Origin: Planctomycetaceae bacterium
GTDB taxonomy: Bacteria > Planctomycetota > Planctomycetia > Planctomycetales > Planctomycetaceae
Assembly: GCA_014762625.1 (NCBI GenBank)
Contig: JABURQ010000098.1
Coordinates: forward strand, 47,438-111,437
Length of the DNA stretch: 64,000 nucleotides
Direction: 5' to 3'
Shown here: piece after piece, positions 44,291 to 51,863 of the stretch
Position numbering within the stretch: position 1 is the stretch's first letter
Layout of the letters: each line of letters begins with the position of its first letter
Position numbers and translations under genes: made by a program
The notes under the pieces: model-generated
Seen by the model: the letters and a program-made list of their open reading frames with translations, nothing else
What the model was told of the DNA's origin: nothing
The model's database searches: none

Positions 44291-46744
44291 TTATTTGGAA
44301 GCAGTGGTGGCGGGAGAGTTCGAAACATCTAATCCCACACAAATCCCTGCCAGCACCGAGACTTCTTCCATCGCTGCCGGTAATTGTTTGGTCACAAGTT
44401 GTTGCATTTTCTGGGGTTGGCCAATTTTCGCGGCCCTACGACCTAGATAATAGTACAACTCTTCTTTCATCACGGTCAGATCCATGCGAGTGGCGCGAAT
44501 CCGACGGGGCAGTGACTGTAACGCGTCGACGGCAAGCTTGAATTCCCCGGTTTCGACAAGTGGGATCAACCGGTCGGCCAGAGAAAGTTGCAGCCGTTCC
44601 CGATCGATTCCGCTCTCATTGATCAGTTCTGCCAGTTTCAAAAAGTCCCGGGACTCGATCATGCGATCGAATTCCGCCAGAAATTGCAGTTGAGACTCTC
44701 GAGCCGGTAACGATGCGCCAGTTCGTCGATTGAGTTCTTTGAGTTGTTCGGTTGCAGAATCGGCTTCCAGAGCGGCTTTCACCTCAGTCAGGATGGCTGA
44801 TTGGAGATAGGGTTCTTTGAGGTTCTCGTCCGCCTCATCGATGCGGCTTTGAATTTCCTGCCAGACGTTGACGCTTTGCCCCCAGAGAATCGCTTCACTG
44901 AATAAAGCTTCCAGAGTCTTGATACGCAGTTGAGCGAGTGGTTTGAGTTCGTCGATCTTCTTGGTGTAGGCGTTGAAGCGAATACGAACATCGTTGTCGC
45001 TATTGAGTTCCAGTTGTTCGCGTAATTCCGCTTTGACCCGATCGGCTCCTGGATCGTTCTGGTCTTGAGGACGCGCTGCAATTGCTGAAGGGGTCGGGCC
45101 GATCGAACGCGTGAGCGTGATGGCTTCACGAAGTGTTTTCCAAGCCTGGTCCTCTTCACCCGCTGCTGCCTGCCCGCGCGCTAACGCCGACAATGCCAGC
45201 ACACGGTTCAAGAGCGGCGAAGGATCGGGGAGTTTGTAGTCGATCAGTTTTGCGGCGGAAGGCATCTGGAATTCCGTGCCTCCCGTTAGCTGATCGAGTT
45301 GAGTGGTGGCAATGTCGAGCACTTTTTGGGCGGAGTCCTGTTGTCCTCCGAGAATGTAAAAAGAAGCTGCGTCGGCGAGAATTCGGGTTTTGGCGGCGGG
45401 AGGCTCGTCCTTCACGAGTTCGATCAGTTGATCGGGCGTCATTTCGCCGAGACGTGCTTTCCACCTTGAATAGGCCAGCAATGCATCCGCTCGCACTCGA
45501 TCGTCATCCGCTCGTCGCACCCAGGCAACGGCTTTTTCGTCTTCATTGTGAGCCAGCAACAACATCGTGACCGTGATCCACTCCGGCCGGTGCCAATGGT
45601 GAGAGGGGTGATTAATGAAGGGAGTGATCGGATACGAGGGAATATCCCTCAGCACGCGCATTTGAGCGGACGCTTGACGGAGTCGGTCGAGTCGTTCCGG
45701 ATTGGAGATATTGGCTTCCCGGACGGCAAATTCCAACCATTTTTCCGCGTCGTCCTCGCGTCCTTCCGCGACCAGCAATGCGGCGAGCCCGCTGAGATTG
45801 TCAAATCGATCTCGCCCTGCAGTCGGAACCTTGGCGGCGGCGCGTTCTGCTTCATCGAGCAGTTCACGACGTTTGGCGGGGTCTTTCTCGCGCCAGGCAA
45901 TTTCGATCAGCGGCACGAGCCGTTGTCCGAAAAAGACATCCGGATTTTGTTTATCGATATGGGGAAGTTGGTCTTTCGCCTGTTCCAGTTGGTTGATCCG
46001 GGCGTAAGTTTCCGCGAGCAGTTGTCGACAATCGGAGGGTCGGTTGGCCTGAGAATTATAAGTTCTCTGACGGGCGATCGATTGAATGGTGGTGTCAAGT
46101 AACTGTTGTCGATAGGCGATCGCATCAAATGGTTTTTCTTCCTTCTCGGGTTCTTTTTTATCGTCCTCGAAGGTGGGGTTATATTCAATCGGTGCCGATT
46201 GTTTGGGGATTCCCTCATTCGCCCGTTTAACCAACTCGTTAGGATCAATCTCTTCTTCACCCGTCCTCAGGACAAAGAACCAGACGGCGAATCCTACCGC
46301 GCCCAGCATCACCGCGCCGAACACCATCATGAAAATCGGAGGACCGGATTTTTCTTCAACAGGCTCTTCCTCTTTTTCGAGTTCCGGGGCGACGAAGACG
46401 GGGACCATGCAGGAAGGATTTGCGCATTTGACCGGCTTTCCTGCGGCTGTCTCGGGAATATAACCCTTGGTCTCACACATCGGACATTTGACTTCGTGCG
46501 TGCGACCTGGAGCCTTCCTCAAGGCAACGCGAACGGCAGCTTTCTGCGTATTCGTTTCGATCGCGAATGGATCTTCATCCTTGGATGCCAGTTGTTTTTT
46601 CTGTGGCTTGGAGGCAGCCGATTTCTTCTCACTCGACGTGGATTGACTTCCTTTAGCCGACATCGCCGCACCACAGAAGGGGCAGGTTTCCGGATTCTCA
46701 TCGAGGACCGATTGGCCGCACGAAGGACATGAAGGGAGATCCAT
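44291..46744 (-). CDS. Double zinc-ribbon / TPR-like transmembrane protein
   Basis: 817 residues. Two zinc ribbons lead: CPSCG ... CPFCG (6-10, 21-25) and CPMC ... CANPSC (about 87-112). One helix (PPIFMMVFGAVMLGAVGFAVWFFVL, about 135-158) follows, then about 650 residues of TPR-like helical repeats outside the membrane or in the periplasm. The N-terminal ribbons would be cytosolic. Related zinc-ribbon/TM chimeras are common in planctomycetes; function is not known. It lies upstream of the 603-residue secreted protein in the same direction. Confidence 0.8.
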   Translation of the reverse strand: MDLPSCPSCGQSVLDENPETCPFCGAAMSAKGSQSTSSEKKSAASKPQKKQLASKDEDPFAIETNTQKAAVRVALRKAPGRTHEVKCPMCETKGYIPETAAGKPVKCANPSCMVPVFVAPELEKEEEPVEEKSGPPIFMMVFGAVMLGAVGFAVWFFVLRTGEEEIDPNELVKRANEGIPKQSAPIEYNPTFEDDKKEPEKEEKPFDAIAYRQQLLDTTIQSIARQRTYNSQANRPSDCRQLLAETYARINQLEQAKDQLPHIDKQNPDVFFGQRLVPLIEIAWREKDPAKRRELLDEAERAAAKVPTAGRDRFDNLSGLAALLVAEGREDDAEKWLEFAVREANISNPERLDRLRQASAQMRVLRDIPSYPITPFINHPSHHWHRPEWITVTMLLLAHNEDEKAVAWVRRADDDRVRADALLAYSRWKARLGEMTPDQLIELVKDEPPAAKTRILADAASFYILGGQQDSAQKVLDIATTQLDQLTGGTEFQMPSAAKLIDYKLPDPSPLLNRVLALSALARGQAAAGEEDQAWKTLREAITLTRSIGPTPSAIAARPQDQNDPGADRVKAELREQLELNSDNDVRIRFNAYTKKIDELKPLAQLRIKTLEALFSEAILWGQSVNVWQEIQSRIDEADENLKEPYLQSAILTEVKAALEADSATEQLKELNRRTGASLPARESQLQFLAEFDRMIESRDFLKLAELINESGIDRERLQLSLADRLIPLVETGEFKLAVDALQSLPRRIRATRMDLTVMKEELYYYLGRRAAKIGQPQKMQQLVTKQLPAAMEEVSVLAGICVGLDVSNSPATTASK

Positions 46745-47249
46745 AAGTCTCTTTCCAGGTTTTATTCGAAGGAATTATTCCAGACGCAGAACGCGTCTCT
46801 GGCCGCTCGATCCACATTCTGAGACGCGGATCGGTAGGCGGAGGTTCCCGATCGGTTCCCAACGGGGAGAGTCGAACGGAACGATTACTGTAATCGATCG
46901 CAACATTCAGAGAGTACTGAAGTTGCATCGTTTCTGGAAATATATTCTATGCCGAGACTGGGGGATCAGGCAATTCTCGGTCCGGGAAATGTGGCAAGTT
47001 CGCGAAGAGTTGTTTCCCCGAGAGCGGTCAAAAACTGAAAATCGGCAGCGAAAATATGAATATTGATGTGCGTCCGCTATGAAGACTGAAAATTCAATTC
47101 AGAAATTGAACTTCCGGTGGTCGTCGCTTAGGATATTTGAGAGAAGTGGAGGTTTTATGCCTTCTGAGTTTTGCGGTGTTTTTTGACAGGCTCGGTGTGA
47201 CAGTCACACGAACTCTTCGAGTTCAATTTCAAGCGTTGAGGGCTTCAGG
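46745..47249. other. Divergent intergenic region with paired palindromes
   Basis: No gene is supported; a 76-codon open frame reaching into the zinc-ribbon gene is not convincing. Near its right end are a TTGACA (47183-47188) and two abutting palindromes at 47195-47224, listed separately. Confidence 0.5.
47195..47224 (+). promoter_or_regulatory. Two abutting palindromes upstream of the M50-like gene
   Basis: GTGTGAC-A-GTCACAC (47195-47209) is directly followed by GAACTC-TTC-GAGTTC (47210-47224). Both are perfect. They sit 25 to 55 bases before the start codon and just after a TTGACA, in the position where an operator would overlap a promoter. The first resembles a shortened CRP-type TGTGA/TCACA site; no factor can be named. 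Confidence 0.5.
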
Positions 47250-48260
47250 ATGGTGCGCGACGATCGTGATTGGCTCCCTTTCTGGTCTTTCCCGATAGGT
47301 TCGGTCTTAGGGATCCGGGTGCGGGTGAATCTGCTGCTTCCGCTGCTGATCCCGGTCTTGTGTTTCTGGTTTGGTTGGAGACTTGGTTGCTCGCTTTCAG
47401 CCGTGCTTTGCCTGTCGGTTTTGGTTCACGAACTTTCTCGACTATTGCTGGCGAATGCCTCGGGTGAGCCACCCGAACTTTCCGTACTCTGGCCGGCGGG
47501 AAGTCTTTCCACGGCAGACTCCTCAAGAACGCGTGTCGTCGGTGCGATTGCCGGTTTGCTGAGCCACCTTGTGATATGTCTGATGACTTCCGTTCCCTTC
47601 TATCAATCGGGACAACTCAGGGTTGCTCTCGACCCCAGGAATTTAGAAGCGTTCGAGCTCGGCCCTGAGCCTCTGGGCAACATTGTTTATCTGCTGTTTG
47701 TTGTGAATTGGACTCTCATGGTTGTGAATTTGCTCCCCTTTCCTCCGCTGGCGATGGGACTCGTCTTCAAAGAATTAGCGGAGAAAAAACTGGGGAAGGA
47801 CGCCGGGGCCATGATCTGGTTGCGTGGTTGCTGGTGTCTGACCACTCTTTTGTTTTTGGGCGGCCTGGCCTTGGAGGTCACGCTCGCAGTGGCGATTGCC
47901 GCCCTCGGAATGCTCAGTTTGATGGTGCGATCTCGTAACGCAACCACATTCGAATCCGAACCGCGAGAAACGTTTCTCGGGTACGATTTTTCGGAAGGTT
48001 ACACCAGTCTCAATCGATCCCATCAGTCCGAAAAACCGACTTCCTTACTCCAACGCTGGCGGGCGAAACGTGAAGAAATTCGCCGCACGCGGGAGGCTGA
48101 ACTGGACCTCGAAGTTTCCGAAAATCTGGATCGGATTCTCGCTCAGGTGCACGAAACAGGTATCGATTCGTTGAGTTCCTACGACCGCAAATTGCTCGAT
48201 TCCGCTTCCGAGAGATTTCGTACTCGAGGAGCGCTTCCCGGATCATCCGAAGTTGAATGA
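47250..48260 (+). CDS. Degenerate M50 (site-2-protease-like) membrane protein with C-terminal DUF6576-like segment
   Basis: 336 residues. About six helices in the M50 arrangement, but the zinc site is broken: HELSR (60-64) replaces HExxH, and NLLPFPPLAMG (160-170) replaces NLLPxPPLDGG, losing the metal-binding Asp. It is therefore likely a non-proteolytic relative. The C-terminus (LDRILAQVHETGIDSLSSYD ... LLDSASERFR) matches the short DUF6576-type motif found at the end of some rhomboid proteins. It converges on the sulfatase gene, 8 bases away. Confidence 0.82.
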   Translation: MVRDDRDWLPFWSFPIGSVLGIRVRVNLLLPLLIPVLCFWFGWRLGCSLSAVLCLSVLVHELSRLLLANASGEPPELSVLWPAGSLSTADSSRTRVVGAIAGLLSHLVICLMTSVPFYQSGQLRVALDPRNLEAFELGPEPLGNIVYLLFVVNWTLMVVNLLPFPPLAMGLVFKELAEKKLGKDAGAMIWLRGCWCLTTLLFLGGLALEVTLAVAIAALGMLSLMVRSRNATTFESEPRETFLGYDFSEGYTSLNRSHQSEKPTSLLQRWRAKREEIRRTREAELDLEVSENLDRILAQVHETGIDSLSSYDRKLLDSASERFRTRGALPGSSEVE

Positions 48261-48268
48261 TTTGACGG

Positions 48269-49669
48269 TCACGGCCGTGGACGACGTTTCCATTGGTCGG
48301 CTTTTGCAGGATCATATTCCGGATTGGGAGTCGGCATTTTTGCATTGATGCTCGTTCTCCAGCTCCGCAATTGTTGTAAGAGTTGGTTCGCTTTATCGGG
48401 ATGTCTCTCGACCAGGTTCTCCGTTTCGCTGAGATCGGTTTTCAGGTTGTAGAGTTCGGTGCGACCGTCGTCAAAATATTCGATCAGTTTCCAGTCTCCC
48501 GCGCGAACGGCTCCGGCGGGAGTGGTGTGATGGTAATGGGGATAGTGCCAGTAAATGCCGTCGCGATCGAGTGGGCCTTCCCCAGTGAGCAGAGGAACCA
48601 GGCTGGTTCCGTCAAATCGAACATCCGGGGAGTCGATTCCAGCCAGGTCAAGCATGGTCGGAACGAAATCGACGCTGCTGACTGGTGTGTGGCAGACTGT
48701 TCCCGCATTAACTTTTCCCGGCCAGCGAACGATCAACGGCACGCGAATCCCTCCTTCGTAGAGGGAGCCTTTTTCATCGCGTAACGGCAGATTCACCATG
48801 ACCGGTTCTCCCTGCTTGTCGAAGCGTTGATACAAACCGCCGTTGTCGGAGAAAAAGATCAGGACGGTATTCTCACTGAGTGCCAGCTCGTCCAGTTTGT
48901 TCATGATTCGGCCGAGGCTGCGGTCGATGTGTTCCACCATCGCCGCGTAGGTTGGATTGTTGACTCGACGTGGATCAGTTTTAGGTTTCTGTTCGTATTT
49001 CGCGACCAGTTCCTCTTTGGCTTCGAGAGGGATGTGGACCGCATAATGCGGAAGGTACAGGACAAACGGTTCATCCTGATGGCGTTCGAGAAAGTCTTCC
49101 GCTTTATCGGTCAGATAGTCCGCCAGATACGTTCCTGCGGGAATTTCTTCCGGAGGCGTCGTGCGGAATCTGGGGGCAAAGTGACGACCTCCCGTCACTG
49201 TGAATTCGTCGAAGCCTTGTTGACCGGGATTATGTTGGGCGTCACCGAGATGCCATTTTCCAAAAGAACCCGAGACATACCCTGCCGGTTTCAGAAGCTC
49301 GGCGAAGGTCTGTTCCTGCAAAGGAAGGTTCCTATTCATCTCCGGCACAACCAGCTTCTCCCACGGTCGCCAATGACCGGGAATAAAATCGGTCAGATTC
49401 AATGTCGCCGGATACTTCCCCGTCACGATGCTGGCGCGAGTCGGAGAACAAACTGGACAAGCGGCATACGCATCCGTAAATTTCATTCCCTGCTCGGCGA
49501 GTCGATTGATATTCGGGGTTTCGTGAAACGGACTGCCGTAGCATTCGGGGTCAACCCAGCCCATGTCATCGACGAGAAAGATGAGAAAATTGGGTTTCTC
49601 AGCAATGGCAGAATTCGTCGTTGCAGAAACGACGAACAGAACTAGCAGTGAAATCAGGTGACGTGACAT
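48269..49669 (-). CDS. Secreted formylglycine-dependent sulfatase
   Basis: 466 residues from the ATG at 49669, chosen because a Sec signal (MSRHLISLLVLFVVSATTNS) begins there; the frame extends upstream to 49813. The active-site motif C74SPTR78 carries the Cys converted to formylglycine, with DD (34-35) as metal ligands and GKWHLG (the K/H motif). It hydrolyses a sulfate ester, probably of an algal polysaccharide in view of planctomycete lifestyle (inference). It lies divergent from the ferredoxin gene. Confidence 0.95.
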   Translation of the reverse strand: MSRHLISLLVLFVVSATTNSAIAEKPNFLIFLVDDMGWVDPECYGSPFHETPNINRLAEQGMKFTDAYAACPVCSPTRASIVTGKYPATLNLTDFIPGHWRPWEKLVVPEMNRNLPLQEQTFAELLKPAGYVSGSFGKWHLGDAQHNPGQQGFDEFTVTGGRHFAPRFRTTPPEEIPAGTYLADYLTDKAEDFLERHQDEPFVLYLPHYAVHIPLEAKEELVAKYEQKPKTDPRRVNNPTYAAMVEHIDRSLGRIMNKLDELALSENTVLIFFSDNGGLYQRFDKQGEPVMVNLPLRDEKGSLYEGGIRVPLIVRWPGKVNAGTVCHTPVSSVDFVPTMLDLAGIDSPDVRFDGTSLVPLLTGEGPLDRDGIYWHYPHYHHTTPAGAVRAGDWKLIEYFDDGRTELYNLKTDLSETENLVERHPDKANQLLQQLRSWRTSINAKMPTPNPEYDPAKADQWKRRPRP

Positions 49670-49818
49670 GAAAAATACTTCTTTCTGAGAACCTCTTGAT
49701 CGATTATGCCCGAAGACTCGGGAAGAATTCAGTAAAGGCTTCTCGAAAGTGAGAATCAAGCATCGATTTCGCTCCGACAACTCTTTGTCGTTATCTGGAA
49801 AATCCTGTCTCATCTGCT

Positions 49819-49840
49819 TATCATTTAAATCTGAATGATA
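49819..49840. promoter_or_regulatory. Inverted repeat between sulfatase and ferredoxin genes
   Basis: TATCATT (49819-49825) and AATGATA (49834-49840) are perfect inverted repeats 8 bases apart, 42 bases before the ferredoxin ATG. They could be an operator for either divergent gene. No factor is identified. Confidence 0.3.
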
Positions 49841-49881
49841 TCTCGATTTTCATTTGAAGGCTTGAGAGGAAACGCTTCACG

Positions 49882-50244
49882 ATGCCGCAAGTCAAATTTG
49901 TGAACGAAAAAGTGACTGTCGATGTCCCAGACGGGGCCAATTTACGCCAGGAAGCACGTAAAGCTGGTGTGAATCTTTACTGGGGGCCCCACAAGGTCAT
50001 GAACTGTCGCGGCATGGGAATGTGTGGCAGTTGTCATGTCGAGGTGTCCAAGGGGGAAGAGAATCTCAAGAAGCCGGGTATCTGGGAACGTCTCTGGATG
50101 AGTTTGCATCCGGCACTCTTTCTCGCGAAAGAAACCGAAAAGAAAGATCACCTGCGGTTGGCTTGTCAGGCAAAAGTCAAAGGGGATTGCGAAATCAAAA
50201 CGCACCCCGATGTGAATCTGAACGGTGAAAAGTTCTGGGGCTGA
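49882..50244 (+). CDS. 2Fe-2S ferredoxin
   Basis: 120 residues with the plant-type ligand pattern C42x5C48xxC51 ... C95 (NCRGMGMCGSCHVEV and LACQ). It carries electrons for an unknown partner. The stretch between the third and fourth Cys (about 44 residues, with WERLWMSLHPALF) is longer than in small plant-type ferredoxins. It is 18 bases from the nitrilase gene and probably cotranscribed with it. Confidence 0.93.
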   Translation: MPQVKFVNEKVTVDVPDGANLRQEARKAGVNLYWGPHKVMNCRGMGMCGSCHVEVSKGEENLKKPGIWERLWMSLHPALFLAKETEKKDHLRLACQAKVKGDCEIKTHPDVNLNGEKFWG

Positions 50245-50262
50245 TGGAAAAGGCATAGCGGC

Positions 50263-51216
50263 ATGAGAGACATCCGGATTGCCGCCGCTCAATTCGAACA
50301 TCGAAACGCCGACCCGGCTTATAATCTTTCCCGCATTCATGCTTTGACTTCCCAGGCTGTCGAAGAGGGAGCGGAGGTTGCCTGCTTTCATGAATGCTCT
50401 TTGCACGGCTACTCTTTCACGCAAACATTCGATCGGGAACAGATGCTCGATCTCGCCGAGCCGCTCGATAACAGCCCCAGCGTGCGGAGACTGGTTGAAT
50501 TTTCGCGTGAGTTTGGGATTCCCATCGCTGCAGGCCTGTTCGAGCGCGAAAGAGATCGGATTTTTAACACCTATGTGTTCGTGACGTCCGAGGGGGTGCT
50601 CGCTCGCTTTCGCAAATTGCACGCGTTCGTGAATCCTCATCTCACTTCCGGTGATGAGTATGTGGTCTTTGAGTGGTCGGGTTGCAAATTCGGAATTCTG
50701 ATCTGCTACGACAACAATCTCCCCGAGAACGTTCGCATGACGACCTTGCTGGGGGCCGACATCATCTTGATGCCTCACGTAACCGGCTGTCTTCCTTCGG
50801 TGATGCCGGGGCGAGGGACCGTCGATCTGGAACTCTGGCACAATCGGGAGCGGGATCCCGCGCGACTCCGCAAAGAACTGGATGGACCGAAAGGGCGTGG
50901 CTGGTTGATGCGCTGGTTACCGACCCGCGCTTATGAAAATGGTGTCTATGCCGTCTTCACGAACCCCGTTGGGCTCGATGATGGAGAAGTCCGCAACGGT
51001 CACTCCATGATTCTCGATCCTTTCGGAGAAATTATCGCCGAATGCCGAAATCTCGGAGATGATGTGGTCACCTCCCTGTGTGTGCCGGAGAAGATCGAAC
51101 AATCGGGAGGCCGACGTTATATTCGAGCACGTCGCCCGGAGTTATACGACAAAATGACAGAACCGACGGGAGAGCCATCAACGACAGAACCAGGTTGGGA
51201 TCTGAAATATAAGTAA
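50263..51216 (+). CDS. Nitrilase/carbon-nitrogen hydrolase superfamily protein
   Basis: 317 residues. The catalytic triad is E44 (CFHECSLHG), K118 (FRKLHAF) and C148 (GILICYDNN), in the normal order. It hydrolyses a nitrile or amide C-N bond; the substrate is unknown. An inserted segment with KELDGPKGRGWLMRWLPTRA is longer than in simple amidases. It follows the ferredoxin gene by 18 bases. Confidence 0.94.
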   Translation: MRDIRIAAAQFEHRNADPAYNLSRIHALTSQAVEEGAEVACFHECSLHGYSFTQTFDREQMLDLAEPLDNSPSVRRLVEFSREFGIPIAAGLFERERDRIFNTYVFVTSEGVLARFRKLHAFVNPHLTSGDEYVVFEWSGCKFGILICYDNNLPENVRMTTLLGADIILMPHVTGCLPSVMPGRGTVDLELWHNRERDPARLRKELDGPKGRGWLMRWLPTRAYENGVYAVFTNPVGLDDGEVRNGHSMILDPFGEIIAECRNLGDDVVTSLCVPEKIEQSGGRRYIRARRPELYDKMTEPTGEPSTTEPGWDLKYK

Positions 51217-51303
51217 ATGGCCGAGAAAGTTAGCGGCTCTTATGGTTTATGCATTTCAGAAAAGCAATATTCTTTCCATTTCCGATCAACTTCCGGGATT
51301 TTC

Positions 51304-51333
51304 TTGACGCGAATCGAAATATTTGCGTAAAGT
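51304..51333 (+). promoter_or_regulatory. Candidate promoter of the cytochrome gene cluster
   Basis: TTGACG (51304-51309), 18 bases and TAAAGT (51328-51333) precede the secreted Cys-containing gene at 51375 by about 40 bases. It is the best promoter-like sequence before the cytochrome/CRTAC1 genes. Confidence 0.4.
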
Positions 51334-51374
51334 GAAGAGCAACGACTTTTAAGATTCTTTTTGTGCGGTTCCGC

Positions 51375-51794
51375 ATGCGACGATCATTTTCCACAATTCG
51401 ACTTCTCTGTTGCTGTCTGGTGACGGGAGCATTGTGGAGTGTGAGCCTGTCCGAAGCGGATGCAAGCTGCGGCGATTATCTGTTTGTTAAAGGAAAACCG
51501 ATCGTCCGCCATGAAATGCCGCTAGAGCAGGACACTGCCCATCAAAGATCACCTCAGATGCCGTCACCGTGTTTGAACGGTCAGTGCGGCGTTCCTCCCC
51601 GGACTCCTTCACCGTCGGGAACAACTTCCGACGTGCAAAGACGTGTCGAAGTTCGGCCGTGTTCAATTCTGGAGACGTTGGCCGACTGCTCTGCCGAACG
51701 TCCTGTGGCTTTCTTGAATCCAACCGATCAGGATGCTCCCTCGATACCTCATCCCGCTCGACTCGAAAAACCTCCCCAAATCACTTTCCTCTGA
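51375..51794 (+). CDS. Secreted cysteine-containing protein
   Basis: 139 residues from the ATG at 51375; a GTG four codons upstream is also possible. A Sec signal (MRRSFSTIRLLCCCLVTGAL, in part) is followed by a Pro/Ser-rich mature part with Cys at CGDY, PCLNGQC, RPCSIL and ADCSAE. No CxxCH haem site and no family recognised. It lies 69 bases before the pentaheme cytochrome gene and could belong to the same unit. Confidence 0.62.
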   Translation: MRRSFSTIRLLCCCLVTGALWSVSLSEADASCGDYLFVKGKPIVRHEMPLEQDTAHQRSPQMPSPCLNGQCGVPPRTPSPSGTTSDVQRRVEVRPCSILETLADCSAERPVAFLNPTDQDAPSIPHPARLEKPPQITFL

Positions 51795-51863
51795 ATGCGT
51801 TTTTTCCCGGCTTCTTCTACGTGAAGGAGACCGGATTTCATTCATTGATGGAAAGTGATTCCG

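Noticed and set aside
46698..46928. 76-codon minus-strand open frame before the zinc-ribbon gene
   Set aside because: It overlaps the start of that gene and has no ribosome site or recognisable features.
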